DNA from: Thiomicrorhabdus indica
Lineage (GTDB): Bacteria > Pseudomonadota > Gammaproteobacteria > Thiomicrospirales > Thiomicrospiraceae
Assembly: GCF_004293625.1 (NCBI RefSeq)
Contig: NZ_CP033040.1
Coordinates: 496,001 to 560,000, forward strand
Direction: 5' to 3'
Length of the DNA: 64,000 nucleotides
A program made the translations under genes and the position numbers. The first letter of the stretch is position 1; each line of letters opens with the position of its first letter. A model generated the notes under the pieces. That model searched no databases. It was not told the origin of the DNA and was given only the letters and a program-made list of their open reading frames with translations. Positions 9,485-19,586 of the stretch are shown in pieces.

Positions 9485-9513
9485 TTGACCTTGTATATGG
9501 AAATCTATATAAT
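9485..9513 (+). promoter_or_regulatory. Sigma-70 promoter of rplU-rpmA
   Basis: TTGACC (9485-9490) and TATAAT (9508-9513) are separated by exactly 17 bases; the rplU start codon lies 60 bases downstream. Confidence 0.85.
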
Positions 9514-9572
9514 CCGGCTTTCGCTAAATTTAGCGGCTTATTAAAAAGATATAGATATCCGGGAGATAATCA

Positions 9573-9887
9573 ATGTACGCAGTAATTAAAACCGGTGGTA
9601 AGCAGTATCGAGTTCGTGAAGGTGATGTGATTCGTGTTGAGTCATTGAATGCAGAAGCCGGTGACGCGATTGAATTCGACCAAGTATTGATGGCAGGTGA
9701 AGGCGCAGACGTTAAAGTTGGTGCACCACTTCTTGAAGGTGCTAGGGTTGCAGCCACTGTTGAAGCAAACGGTCGTGGTCAAAAAGTGACCATCATCAAG
9801 TTCCGTCGTCGTAAGAACCGCTCGAAAACGAAACAAGGCCACCGTCAAAACTTCACAGAAGTTAAAATTGGTAAAATCACTGCTTAA
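9573..9887 (+). CDS. rplU: Ribosomal protein L21
   Basis: The 104-residue protein matches bacterial L21 throughout: [14 protein letters not shown] at the N-terminus and the basic [17 protein letters not shown] stretch near the C-terminus, which contacts 23S rRNA. GGGAG lies 8 bases upstream of the ATG. It is the first gene after a consensus promoter and is followed by rpmA, the usual arrangement. Confidence 0.98.
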   Translation: MYAVIKTGGKQYRVREGDVIRVESLNAEAGDAIEFDQVLMAGEGADVKVGAPLLEGARVAATVEANGRGQKVTIIKFRRRKNRSKTKQGHRQNFTEVKIGKITA

Positions 9888-9987
9888 TTCTGTTTGCCAG
9901 AAATTAGGTATGTTTGTTTAGAAAGATTAATTAAAACAGCGGCTGGCTCTGAGTAGGGGACGGCTCTGTGAACAAAAGGACATTGCT

Positions 9988-10245
9988 ATGGCTCACAAAA
10001 AAGCAGCAGGTAGTACTAAAAACGGTCGCGATTCTAATGCCAAACGATTGGGTGTGAAAGCATTCGGTGGTCAAGCGGTTTCTGCGGGAAGCATCATTGT
10101 TCGTCAACGTGGTACTAAGTTCCACGCGGGTGATAACGTTGGTCGTGGTAAAGATGATACTCTTTTTGCAAAAGCAGACGGTCAAGTTGCTTTCGTATCA
10201 AAAGGTAAGCCTGTACGTACTTTCGTAACAGTTGTTGCTGAATAA
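9988..10245 (+). CDS. rpmA: Ribosomal protein L27
   Basis: The 85-residue protein is a standard L27: [19 protein letters not shown] at the N-terminus, which reaches the peptidyl-transferase centre, then [20 protein letters not shown]. There is no N-terminal cleavage extension of the kind seen in Firmicutes. AAAGGA precedes the start. A terminator follows 25 bases after the stop, so the ribosomal pair can be a transcription unit separate from obgE. Confidence 0.98.
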   Translation: MAHKKAAGSTKNGRDSNAKRLGVKAFGGQAVSAGSIIVRQRGTKFHAGDNVGRGKDDTLFAKADGQVAFVSKGKPVRTFVTVVAE

Positions 10246-10270
10246 TCAAAACTGATTATTTTTGCAAATG

Positions 10271-10308
10271 AAAAGCGCCCTACCGATATTTTCGGTGGGG
10301 CGTTTTTG
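10271..10308 (+). terminator. Rho-independent terminator after rpmA
   Basis: An 11-bp stem (GCGCCCTACCGA with TCGGTGGGGCG, one G-T pair) with a short ATTT-type loop and a following T-run. Confidence 0.88.
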
Positions 10309-10331
10309 TTTGTGGAAGATGATTGGTGTTT

Positions 10332-10452
10332 TCAAGCTTTGCTAGCGATGAATATTCCAAAAAGTTTCACAGGGCAAGGATGTCCTGTGAGAGTCCTCAG
10401 AGATGAGCTCGAAACGTCTTTTTGAAATATTCATCGGTAGCGAAGTTTTACG
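10332..10452. repeat. Large imperfect inverted repeat between rpmA and obgE
   Basis: Two arms of about 30 bases face each other. The left arm, from 10332, reads GCTAGCGATGAATATTCC then AAAAAG. The right arm (about 10412-10450), read on the other strand, gives GCTACCGATGAATATTTC then AAAAAG. Between them is an inner hairpin, TCACAGG (10369-10375) with CCTGTGA (10384-10390). No ORF is present. The shape suggests a small mobile or structured intergenic element; a cis-acting RNA leader of obgE is the alternative. Confidence 0.7.
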
Positions 10453-10501
10453 CCTTTTGAAACACAATTTTCTAACATTTCTCGTGGCATGCCTCTGGTA
10501 A

Positions 10502-11659
<1,158 letters not shown>

Positions 11660-11703
11660 AGTCGAATTTAAATTTAGATATTAGGTTTGGATGAAACATT
11701 AGT

Positions 11704-12831
11704 ATGCAGCGGTCTGAATTAAAAAATACCAAACGTTGGGTGATTAAAATTGGCAGTGCTTTACTGACCGATGATGGTAAGGGCTTAAATAAACAAGCGC
11801 TTGGCCAGTGGGTTGAGCAGATGGTTGAGCTTAAGCGTCAAGGCATTGAAGTGGTGATTGTTTCTTCTGGATCTGTTGCAGAAGGTATGAAACGTTTGGG
11901 ATGGCAGACACGACCGAAACAGTTGAATGAGTTGCAAGCGGCGGCTTCTGTTGGCCAAATGGGGTTGATTCAGGCATATGAGTCAAAGTTCATGAGGTTT
12001 GACATTCACACTGCACAAATTCTAATGACGCACGATGATTTGTCGAACCGCAAGCGTTATCTGAATGTTAAAAACACGGTTGAAACCTTATTGGAATATG
12101 GTGTTGTTCCCATTATTAATGAAAATGACGCGGTAGTGACCGATGAAATTCGCTTTGGGGATAATGATACTTTAGGTGCTCTAACAGCAAATTTGATGGG
12201 AGCCGATGTGTTGGTCATTATGACCGATCAGCAAGGTTTGTATGATGACAATCCCCGTACCAACCCTGACGCAAAATTGATTGAAGAAGCGCAGGTTAGC
12301 CGCAAAGATATTGAAGCCATGGCTTCCCCGGAGGGCGGAGCATTAGGCAAAGGTGGTATGTATACCAAAGTCATGGCTGCCAAGCGTGCTGCTCGCTCAG
12401 GGACAGCAACCATTATTGCTGCTGGGCGCGAACCCAATATTTTGACGCGTTTACTGGCTGGTGAAAATAAAGGTACGCTGCTAATTCCTGATTTAGAGCC
12501 TTTATCTGCACGCCAACAATGGTTAGCTGGGCATTTGCAAGCCAAAGGTCGATTGATATTAGATAAGGGTGCTGTAAAGGTTCTGCGAGATTCTGGCAAG
12601 AGTTTACTTCCCATCGGTGTCAGAGCACAGCAGGGTGATTTCCAGAGAGGTGAAATGGTCGTGTGTGTGGATGAATCTGGACAAGAAGTGGCTCGTGGTT
12701 TAATTAATTACCCAGCCAATGAATCAGCAAAAATTTTGGGTCAAGCATCTCACCAAATTGAGTCCATCCTTGGTTATACCGAAGATGAATCCCTTATCCA
12801 CCGAGATAATCTGGTCCTGATTGATTCATAA
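11704..12831 (+). CDS. proB: Glutamate 5-kinase
   Basis: The 375-residue protein phosphorylates glutamate in the first step of proline synthesis. Amino-acid-kinase motifs are visible: [45 protein letters not shown] and [19 protein letters not shown] domain (about 280-370; [25 protein letters not shown]) completes the usual two-domain architecture. The gap to obgE is 44 bases with no terminator, so cotranscription is likely. The ribosome site is weak. Confidence 0.96.
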   Translation: MQRSELKNTKRWVIKIGSALLTDDGKGLNKQALGQWVEQMVELKRQGIEVVIVSSGSVAEGMKRLGWQTRPKQLNELQAAASVGQMGLIQAYESKFMRFDIHTAQILMTHDDLSNRKRYLNVKNTVETLLEYGVVPIINENDAVVTDEIRFGDNDTLGALTANLMGADVLVIMTDQQGLYDDNPRTNPDAKLIEEAQVSRKDIEAMASPEGGALGKGGMYTKVMAAKRAARSGTATIIAAGREPNILTRLLAGENKGTLLIPDLEPLSARQQWLAGHLQAKGRLILDKGAVKVLRDSGKSLLPIGVRAQQGDFQRGEMVVCVDESGQEVARGLINYPANESAKILGQASHQIESILGYTEDESLIHRDNLVLIDS

Positions 12832-12868
12832 CGATATTTGGCGAAGGATGCAGAATTAGCTAGTGGTA

Positions 12869-14368
12869 TTAGTTCATCGTAACGCAGTTACGACCTTGTT
12901 GCTTGGAAGCATAAAGTCTTGAATCTGCTCTTTTAAACATTTCATCAAAACCTCCTTCAAAACTACAATCTGCGCCAATGGACATTCCTACTTTTATTGG
13001 TACCTCGATTTTTTCAAGATTGAAAGAGTGGCTTAACAAGTCTTCCAATAATCGTTGCAATATATTTTTAGCGCTCTCACAATCAGTATTTTGCAAAATT
13101 ACGGCAAATTCATCTCCACCAATGCGTGCAAAATAATCGCTTGATTTTAGAGAGTGTTCAACGAATTTTGCAAAGGCTTTTAGTAAAGAATCACCTATGT
13201 CATGGCCGTATTTATCATTAACAGGTTTAAAACCGTCTAAATCTAGAACTGCAAGAGTCATTGGTTGCTTGGCTTTTTGATGATCGTCAAAAAATTTTTT
13301 ACCACTTTCTACATAATCTCTGCGGTTAGGCAAACCTGTTAGAACATCGGTTCGAGCAGCGTCGTTCGCTTCGATATAACTGTTGTAATGGATAATATTT
13401 GCCAAGGCTAAAGAGATTTTTGAAATATAGAGATCCAGTAAGAATTTATCTTGTTCAGAGAGCTCAGGCACCCCATACAAAATTGCAACCGCAGGCTGGC
13501 TTGTTTTTGAGCCGACGTATAAAGCGGTTAGGCCGTGTTCAAAAATGGTTTCTTGTTCTATGAATGCAGCTTTTGCCAGAGTAATCGAGTTTTTAATAAG
13601 TTCAGGGTGTTGGCTGCCAGCAATATCGACTTCCAAGCGAAGTGCACCCATTGAGCCAATCACTTGGATTTCGCCATCAACCTTTACAGAATGGTCGACT
13701 TCCAGTTTCGATTGAAAATTATTATTGAGGGGTTGTAGGCACATTAACCCTGACGGTTCGGTAGAAAGAAAGCTAGCCAGTTGGTAGAGCACGCCGGTGG
13801 CAAATTTTTCAATTGAAGCAAATTCAAATAATGAATCTGTACTATCAAGAATCATTTCTAGCCCTTGTCGGCTTAATTCAAGGTTTTTCAAGCTACGATA
13901 AGCTCTGAGTGCCGAGATAACTGAGGTGACAAGCTTGCGAGCGGTGAGTTCATTCTTTGATTTATAGTCATTGATGTCATAGTTAAAGATAACTTGTGAT
14001 TCTGGTGCTTGACCAGGGTGGCCCGTGCGGAGAATGATGCGGATGCTACTGTTATCTAGATCATGACGAATAAACTCGACTAAGTCTAGTCCAGCAGACT
14101 CGGTTTCCATGACAACATCAAGTAAGACTAAAGCGATATTATTGTGTTTGGTGAGCATTTCTTTTGCTTGATCACCGCTGTAAGCATTGAGCAACTCAAC
14201 AGAGTGGCCTTCAAACTTTAAATCTTTCAGAATCAATCGACTAATTGTGTGGACTTCGCTCTCATCATCCACAACTAATACTTTCCATGAAGAGTTCAGA
14301 CGCTCGAATTTTTCAGCGATTGGCTCTCTATGACGAAGCTTTAATGCTCTTGCTGTATTGCTGCTCAT
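12869..14368 (-). CDS. Response regulator with GGDEF output (REC-DUF3369-like-GGDEF)
   Basis: The 499-residue protein begins with a receiver domain (about 28-150) with acidic pair VVDDE and phospho-Asp in VLLDVVME. The middle (about 170-320) resembles the GAF-like DUF3369 domain. The C-terminal GGDEF domain has ARIGGDEFAVI intact, so it is a likely diguanylate cyclase making cyclic-di-GMP. The four residues at the usual product-inhibition site read KSSD instead of RxxD, so that feedback may be absent. Its ATG overlaps the kinase stop in a TAATG junction, implying translational coupling and a dedicated kinase-regulator pair. It converges with proB with a gap of only 37 bases. Confidence 0.9.
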   Translation of the reverse strand: MSSNTARALKLRHREPIAEKFERLNSSWKVLVVDDESEVHTISRLILKDLKFEGHSVELLNAYSGDQAKEMLTKHNNIALVLLDVVMETESAGLDLVEFIRHDLDNSSIRIILRTGHPGQAPESQVIFNYDINDYKSKNELTARKLVTSVISALRAYRSLKNLELSRQGLEMILDSTDSLFEFASIEKFATGVLYQLASFLSTEPSGLMCLQPLNNNFQSKLEVDHSVKVDGEIQVIGSMGALRLEVDIAGSQHPELIKNSITLAKAAFIEQETIFEHGLTALYVGSKTSQPAVAILYGVPELSEQDKFLLDLYISKISLALANIIHYNSYIEANDAARTDVLTGLPNRRDYVESGKKFFDDHQKAKQPMTLAVLDLDGFKPVNDKYGHDIGDSLLKAFAKFVEHSLKSSDYFARIGGDEFAVILQNTDCESAKNILQRLLEDLLSHSFNLEKIEVPIKVGMSIGADCSFEGGFDEMFKRADSRLYASKQQGRNCVTMN

Positions 14369-16338
14369 TATTGTCTCCCGCCTGATTCAAGTGGCTTTCT
14401 CGCAACTTTATTAGGATCTATTTTAGGTTGCTTAAGATCTGATAATAATGCATCTTGTGAATCGGTGTTTTGTCTTTTTTCTATTTTTTGAGGCAGTATT
14501 ATAAATACATCCGTCCCGTGATCCGGTTCACTTTCAACACGAATATCTCCTTGTAGAAGCTGTGTTACTAGATTGTACACAATATTTAATCCTAAGCCAC
14601 TACCTCCATTTGATCGAGCAGTGGTGTAGAAAGGTTCAAAAATATGCTTTTGAACCTCTGCCGACATGCCACAACCGTTGTCGCTGATACGGAGAATAAC
14701 TTGGTTTTGAGGAAGGTCGACGAGAGTTTGTAAGGTGATAACATTTGTACTGTGGCTTTCAAATGCGTGGTTTACCGCATTCATTACTAAGTTGTTGATG
14801 ATTTGAGAGAGTGCGCCAGGATAACTTAGCATGGCTGTGTCTGAGTCACAGTCAAATCGTACTTGAATTGATTTGTGTTTGAAACTAGGTTTTAAGCTCG
14901 TTAAAGTGTCATCGATATATGCACATAATTGAAATTCACGAAATTCAGTTTGAGTCTGATCAATGGCGACTTGCTTGAAGTTATTAATCAAATTAGCAGC
15001 TTGTTCGAGGTTGCGAGTGATTAATTGAGCAGTTTCGAGCTGGCCATTTAGGTGTTCTTCCAGTTGCTCAAACGTTAGATTATCGTTAACAAAATCAGAT
15101 TTAGTATTCTGGAGTTGATCTGACATGTGGGTAATCGCTGTCAAGCTAACGCCTAAGGGGGTATTTATTTCATGAGAAACGCCTGCTACAAGTGTTCCTA
15201 AGGCGGCCATTTTTTCTGATTCTGCAAGGTGATGGGTAATGTGCTGAAGTTTTTGCATACTAGCGGCGAGTTCGCGGCTACTTTCTCTTAGTTTTTCCCG
15301 GTCTTCAAGTTCTTTTGAAACATCACGTATTGAGGCAATAATTAAAATATCCTCATGATCTTGCCAGCAGCTTAGTTGAACCTGAACGGAAGATGTTTGC
15401 TCATTGGCAAGCTTTATTTTAATCGGATGGCCTTCATTGATTAGCCCATCTGGAAGATCTTTAGGATCCATTGAGTTCGAGAGATTATCCAAGATCGGGC
15501 GAATGAAATTATCCCCCAGAAGATATTTGATATTCATTTGTAACAGTTGTTGTTTACTGAATCCAAAGTAATCCAACGCTTTATTGTTAATTCGAACAAT
15601 ATTTCCTGTTACATCAATGAAAAGTGTTGGATCGGGTGTTGTATTGAATAGTTGAGTTAATTTTGTATTCGATTGGTGGGCTTGTTCAATTAATGATTGT
15701 GATTTTTTGAACATGTATAAGATGTAAAACATCATACCTACAATTGGTAGCATCAAAATATAATTCAGTACCGATAAGGAAAGGCTTTTATCGAGTTGAG
15801 CCTGGTTATTTTCTTGAGCGGCTTTAAGGCGGCGCTTTATGCTTTCGTTCAGCATTTCTAGTGCGAGAGTTGCTGTGGGTTCATTTATTTTTACCAGCCG
15901 GTCAATGGTTTGGACGGGGGTATTCTTTGCAATCAGGCGCTCCATTTCATCGACATAGCCAACATAACGGCCAAAAATATAGTTGAGCTGATCCAATGCG
16001 ACCAATTCATCAGGGTGGTTTAACAATTGTTCGAGATTTCTCAGTGCATTCTTGACATTTCGAATATCGAGGCGCAGTTGCGCAAGATCACCGGGTGTTT
16101 GCCGGATTAGATAATTTTTGTAGTGATGAATAAACCCTTCATAGCCGAGAGTCTGGTGCAGGGTATTAAGAGACTCTGTAATTTTGAGTTCATTTTCAGA
16201 GTATTGTTTCCAAGATTGAACACTTTGCTGTTGAAGCTTTAGGGAACTGTGGTTGAGCCAAATTAGAATGCATATCAAGAGAGTAGAAAGGAATAAAACA
16301 GAAAAGGCATAGAACTTTTGTTTTTTTATGAATTCCAT
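14368..16338 (-). CDS. Membrane sensor histidine kinase with PAS domain
   Basis: The 656-residue kinase has membrane helices near residues 9-28 and 189-208 enclosing a helical periplasmic sensor of about 160 residues. A PAS domain follows (about 225-335; LFNTTPDPTLFIDVTGNIVRIN). The phosphoacceptor motif is LVAGVSHEINTPLG, and the ATP-binding domain has LVMNAVNHAF (N box), ISDNGCGM (G1) and GGSGLGLNIV (G2). The C-terminus carries a Lys/Asp-rich tail. The signal is unknown. It is the first gene of a two-gene operon with the REC-GGDEF regulator. A 28-bp perfect palindrome lies just upstream of its start. Confidence 0.92.
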   Translation of the reverse strand: MEFIKKQKFYAFSVLFLSTLLICILIWLNHSSLKLQQQSVQSWKQYSENELKITESLNTLHQTLGYEGFIHHYKNYLIRQTPGDLAQLRLDIRNVKNALRNLEQLLNHPDELVALDQLNYIFGRYVGYVDEMERLIAKNTPVQTIDRLVKINEPTATLALEMLNESIKRRLKAAQENNQAQLDKSLSLSVLNYILMLPIVGMMFYILYMFKKSQSLIEQAHQSNTKLTQLFNTTPDPTLFIDVTGNIVRINNKALDYFGFSKQQLLQMNIKYLLGDNFIRPILDNLSNSMDPKDLPDGLINEGHPIKIKLANEQTSSVQVQLSCWQDHEDILIIASIRDVSKELEDREKLRESSRELAASMQKLQHITHHLAESEKMAALGTLVAGVSHEINTPLGVSLTAITHMSDQLQNTKSDFVNDNLTFEQLEEHLNGQLETAQLITRNLEQAANLINNFKQVAIDQTQTEFREFQLCAYIDDTLTSLKPSFKHKSIQVRFDCDSDTAMLSYPGALSQIINNLVMNAVNHAFESHSTNVITLQTLVDLPQNQVILRISDNGCGMSAEVQKHIFEPFYTTARSNGGSGLGLNIVYNLVTQLLQGDIRVESEPDHGTDVFIILPQKIEKRQNTDSQDALLSDLKQPKIDPNKVARKPLESGGRQ

Positions 16339-16359
16339 TCTTAATTCCCTAGTAGAACC

Positions 16360-16387
16360 GTAAACATTACCGGCCGGTAATGTTTAC
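16360..16387. repeat. 28-bp perfect palindrome centred on TACCGGCCGGTA
   Basis: The arms extend the core with GTAAACAT on one side and ATGTTTAC on the other, giving perfect dyad symmetry over 28 bases. It lies 22-49 bases before the histidine kinase start codon and 89 bases beyond the RND gene stop. The position would suit an operator or a terminator of the RND operon. Confidence 0.9.
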
Positions 16388-16476
16388 GTGAATGATGCGA
16401 TGCTTGCGCATGGATGTATTTCAGTCTAGCGAAAAACACACCGAAAAACTAGCATCGACCTCAACTCCGAGAGTTT

Positions 16477-19400
16477 CTACTCGTTTGAAGGGAGGCTTTT
16501 TTTCTCTGATTTTAAAATTCTGTTTAAACGCTGTGTCGTATATTGTGGTGTGTGGGTATGCTTCGCAATCAGAGCGTATAGTGCGGGGATTAAAAACAGG
16601 CTTAATAAGGTTGAAAAAGCGACTCCCCAAATCAATATATACCCTAAGATTTGACGCGTTTCCGCACCGGCACCTGATGAAAAGATCAACGGTACAGCGC
16701 CTGCACAAGTGGTAATAGTGGTCATTAAAATAGGGCGTAATCGCTGTTGAGTTGCCTGAATCAAAGCGTGATAGAGACTTTTGCCTTTGTCCCGTAATTG
16801 GTTGGCAAATTCGACAATCAAAATTCCGTTTTTAGTCGCTAATCCGAGCAGGAGTATCAAGGCAATTTGACTAAAGATATTGAGGCTGATTTCATGCACG
16901 AGCATTGCAATTAAACCACCTGCAAGCGCTAAAGGTACGCCAAGCATAATCACTAGTGGAGACTTGAAGCTTTCAAATTGTGCCGCCAACACCAAGAAAA
17001 TCACGCTTAATGCAAACATAAAAGTAAACGTCATGTTGCTACTTGATTCCTGAAATTCTAAAGACTGGCCTTTGTAACTGATAATCGCGTGACTTGGAAG
17101 CTCTTGCTTTACGAGCATTTCTAAATGCTCTAGCGCTTGTGCTAGCGGTAAACCTTCATCGAGATTGGCTGAATAAGTAATCGAGCGCATTCGGTTGTAG
17201 CGGTTCAGTGTTGAGGGAGCCGCAAATTGTTCAAACGAAACAATCTGTCCAAGTGAAATCATATCGCCACTGTCGGATTGCAAATAAATATTATTTAAGT
17301 CATGAGGTGCTTGTAATTCTTTGTGTTCAGCCTCAAGTAAAATATCGATTTCTTCTCCTTTAAAGGGAAAGGTCGTGACGGTTTTTGAACCTAACAATAC
17401 TTGAAGAGTTTCGCTCAGCGTTTTCTGGTCAATACCGAGTACATCGGCTTGATCATAATCAATATGTATTTTGAGTTGTGGTTTACTTGGGTCGTAGTCC
17501 CAATCACCGCCTAGCAAGCCTGGGTTGTTCTCGGCCAGCGCTTTATCCATAATTTGTTGCCACTGTGCAAGCTCTTCGTAACTATTGCCGCTAACGACAA
17601 ATTGAACCGGTTTTGAGATTCTGCCACCGATGCCTGATCGCATGATAGGAAAGGCTTTAACACCGGTTAAGTCTTTAAGCCGTTCGCGTACGTCGGCCAT
17701 CATCTTGTAGGCGTTAGGGCGTTTACTCCAGTCTTCAAGTACGATGATTGCAAAGCCTGTGTTAAAGACTTGACTGTTGCCAAACGAACGAGGGGTGCGA
17801 ATCAGTAAACGTTTGACATATCCTTGTTCAATCCAAGGACTAAGACGACGTTCAATTTCTTCCATATATTGATTCATATATTCGAAACTCGCTCCTTCAG
17901 GTCCTTTCACCGATACAAAGAAGGCGCCTCGATCTTCTTTAGGTACTAGCTCTTGTGGTACTTTTGGTGCTTGCCAAACCAGAGCTGCGATTAAGGCCAC
18001 TAAAATACTAAAAATAATCCAAGGATAACGAAGGTTGGTTTTCAAAAGCTTTCCAAAGATTCGTTTTAATCCACGGTTGGAGTGAGAAGAGCGTTGCTTC
18101 GTTTGATTGCTAGAGAGAATTTTTGATGCCAGCGCAGGTGAAAGTGTTAGCGCTACCCAGCTTGATAGAATTACTGCGACGGATAGCGTGACGGCAAATT
18201 CGGTAAATAAGCGTCCGATATTCCCTTCTAAAAAACCAATCGGCATAAAGACTGAAATCAATACTAAAGTGGTTGCAATAACCGCAAAGCCGACTTGGCG
18301 CGCACCTAAATAAGCAGAGCTCAGAGGGTGATGACCGTGTTCAATGTGTCGTTGAATATTTTCTAGCACGACAATTGCGTCGTCTACGACTAAACCGATC
18401 GCTAAAACCAGAGCTAACAGGGTCAGCAGGTTGATTGTGAAGCCAAACTGATAGAGCAGCCAGAAAGTGGCTAGGATGGATATGGGTAGTGTCACGAGTG
18501 GAATGATTGCGGCCTTAAGGCTTCGTAAAAACACGAGCATGACCAGTGCGACCAGTGCCAAAGCGATAAATAGAGTTTTGTAGACTTCATTGACCGCGCT
18601 AGCAACGAATATCGAAGCATCATAACTGTCTTCCAAAGACATACCGGCCGGTAACATTCGATTAACCTGTTCTTTTTTTACTTTGGCTAATTTGGCAACG
18701 GTTAAGGTATTGGCCGTGGATTGTTTAATAATCCCGACACCGACCATTGGCACACCGTTTCCACGGAATGCACGGCGAGTTTCAATTGCGCCTAATTGGA
18801 CTCGAGCGATTTCTTTTAAGCGAATTTGAGAGGTGTTTTGTGAGTCAATGACAAGGTTTTCAATTTGCTCCACGGTGGAGAAAGGTTTTTGTACCTGAAC
18901 GGTTAACATGGTGTTTTTGCCCTGAAGATTACCGGCCGGTAATTCAACATTGGCTTCACGCAAGCGAGATTCGACATTGGTCGTAGTGATACCGTAACTG
19001 GCCATTTTTAATGGGTCGAGCCAGATGCGTAGTGCATAGGATTGCCCCCCACCAACACGCACTCGTGCCACGCCATCCAGCACAGAAAACTGATCGACTA
19101 CATAGCGCTCAGCATAGTCAGTCAGTTCAGTGACATCTAGGCGGTCGCTGGCAAGGTTAAACCACATGATGACGCTTTCATCGCCATCGGCTTTTTCCAC
19201 TTCAGGTGGATCTGCTTGTTCAGGTAAGTTGTCCAATACTTTGGAAACTCGGTCGCGCAGGTCATTAGCCGCTGCATCAATATCTCGTTCCAATGAGAAT
19301 TCTACGGTGATTTTAGAGCGTCCATCCTCAGAGGTTGAGGAGATGTATTTAATACCATTGACCCCTGAAATCCGGTTTTCAATCAGCTTGGTAATGCGGT

Positions 19401-19581
19401 TTTCCACCACCGTTGCCGAGGCTCCGAGGTATTTGGTATCAATGGTAACAATGGGAGGGTCGATATTTGGATATTCCCGCAAACTCATGCGTTCAAAAGA
19501 AATTAAACCAAAAGCGAGTAATAAGGTTGAAACCACAAACGCTAAAATAGGGCGTTTGACCGAAGTATCAGACAAGATCAT
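16477..19581 (-). CDS. RND-family (HAE1-type) multidrug efflux pump subunit
   Basis: The 1034-residue inner-membrane protein has the twofold RND layout: helix 1 at the N-terminus (RPILAFVVSTLLLAFGLI), a large periplasmic loop, a helix block around 335-540, a second loop and a final helix block ending near 1015. The proton-relay pair is in GLVVDDAIVVLENIQRH (about residue 405). EYPNIDPPIVTI near the N-terminus is typical of the hydrophobe/amphiphile exporters. Drug specificity cannot be predicted. It follows its adaptor by 5 bases; no outer-membrane TolC-type gene is adjacent, so that partner must be elsewhere. Two exact palindromes inside are read as Leu-Pro-Ala-Gly. Confidence 0.93.
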   Translation of the reverse strand: MILSDTSVKRPILAFVVSTLLLAFGLISFERMSLREYPNIDPPIVTIDTKYLGASATVVENRITKLIENRISGVNGIKYISSTSEDGRSKITVEFSLERDIDAAANDLRDRVSKVLDNLPEQADPPEVEKADGDESVIMWFNLASDRLDVTELTDYAERYVVDQFSVLDGVARVRVGGGQSYALRIWLDPLKMASYGITTTNVESRLREANVELPAGNLQGKNTMLTVQVQKPFSTVEQIENLVIDSQNTSQIRLKEIARVQLGAIETRRAFRGNGVPMVGVGIIKQSTANTLTVAKLAKVKKEQVNRMLPAGMSLEDSYDASIFVASAVNEVYKTLFIALALVALVMLVFLRSLKAAIIPLVTLPISILATFWLLYQFGFTINLLTLLALVLAIGLVVDDAIVVLENIQRHIEHGHHPLSSAYLGARQVGFAVIATTLVLISVFMPIGFLEGNIGRLFTEFAVTLSVAVILSSWVALTLSPALASKILSSNQTKQRSSHSNRGLKRIFGKLLKTNLRYPWIIFSILVALIAALVWQAPKVPQELVPKEDRGAFFVSVKGPEGASFEYMNQYMEEIERRLSPWIEQGYVKRLLIRTPRSFGNSQVFNTGFAIIVLEDWSKRPNAYKMMADVRERLKDLTGVKAFPIMRSGIGGRISKPVQFVVSGNSYEELAQWQQIMDKALAENNPGLLGGDWDYDPSKPQLKIHIDYDQADVLGIDQKTLSETLQVLLGSKTVTTFPFKGEEIDILLEAEHKELQAPHDLNNIYLQSDSGDMISLGQIVSFEQFAAPSTLNRYNRMRSITYSANLDEGLPLAQALEHLEMLVKQELPSHAIISYKGQSLEFQESSSNMTFTFMFALSVIFLVLAAQFESFKSPLVIMLGVPLALAGGLIAMLVHEISLNIFSQIALILLLGLATKNGILIVEFANQLRDKGKSLYHALIQATQQRLRPILMTTITTCAGAVPLIFSSGAGAETRQILGYILIWGVAFSTLLSLFLIPALYALIAKHTHTPQYTTQRLNRILKSEKKSLPSNE
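18642..18653. repeat. TACCGGCCGGTA inside the RND gene
   Basis: Read on the coding strand as TTA CCG GCC GGT, Leu-Pro-Ala-Gly (context RMLPAGMS). Confidence 0.9.
18930..18941. repeat. TACCGGCCGGTA inside the RND gene, second copy
   Basis: Also read as Leu-Pro-Ala-Gly (context ELPAGNL), 288 bases from the previous copy. Confidence 0.9.
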
Positions 19582-19586
19582 ATCGG

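Noticed and set aside
16392-16715. 107-codon + strand ORF at the end of the RND gene
   Set aside because: Mostly antisense to the RND gene with no ribosome site or recognisable product.
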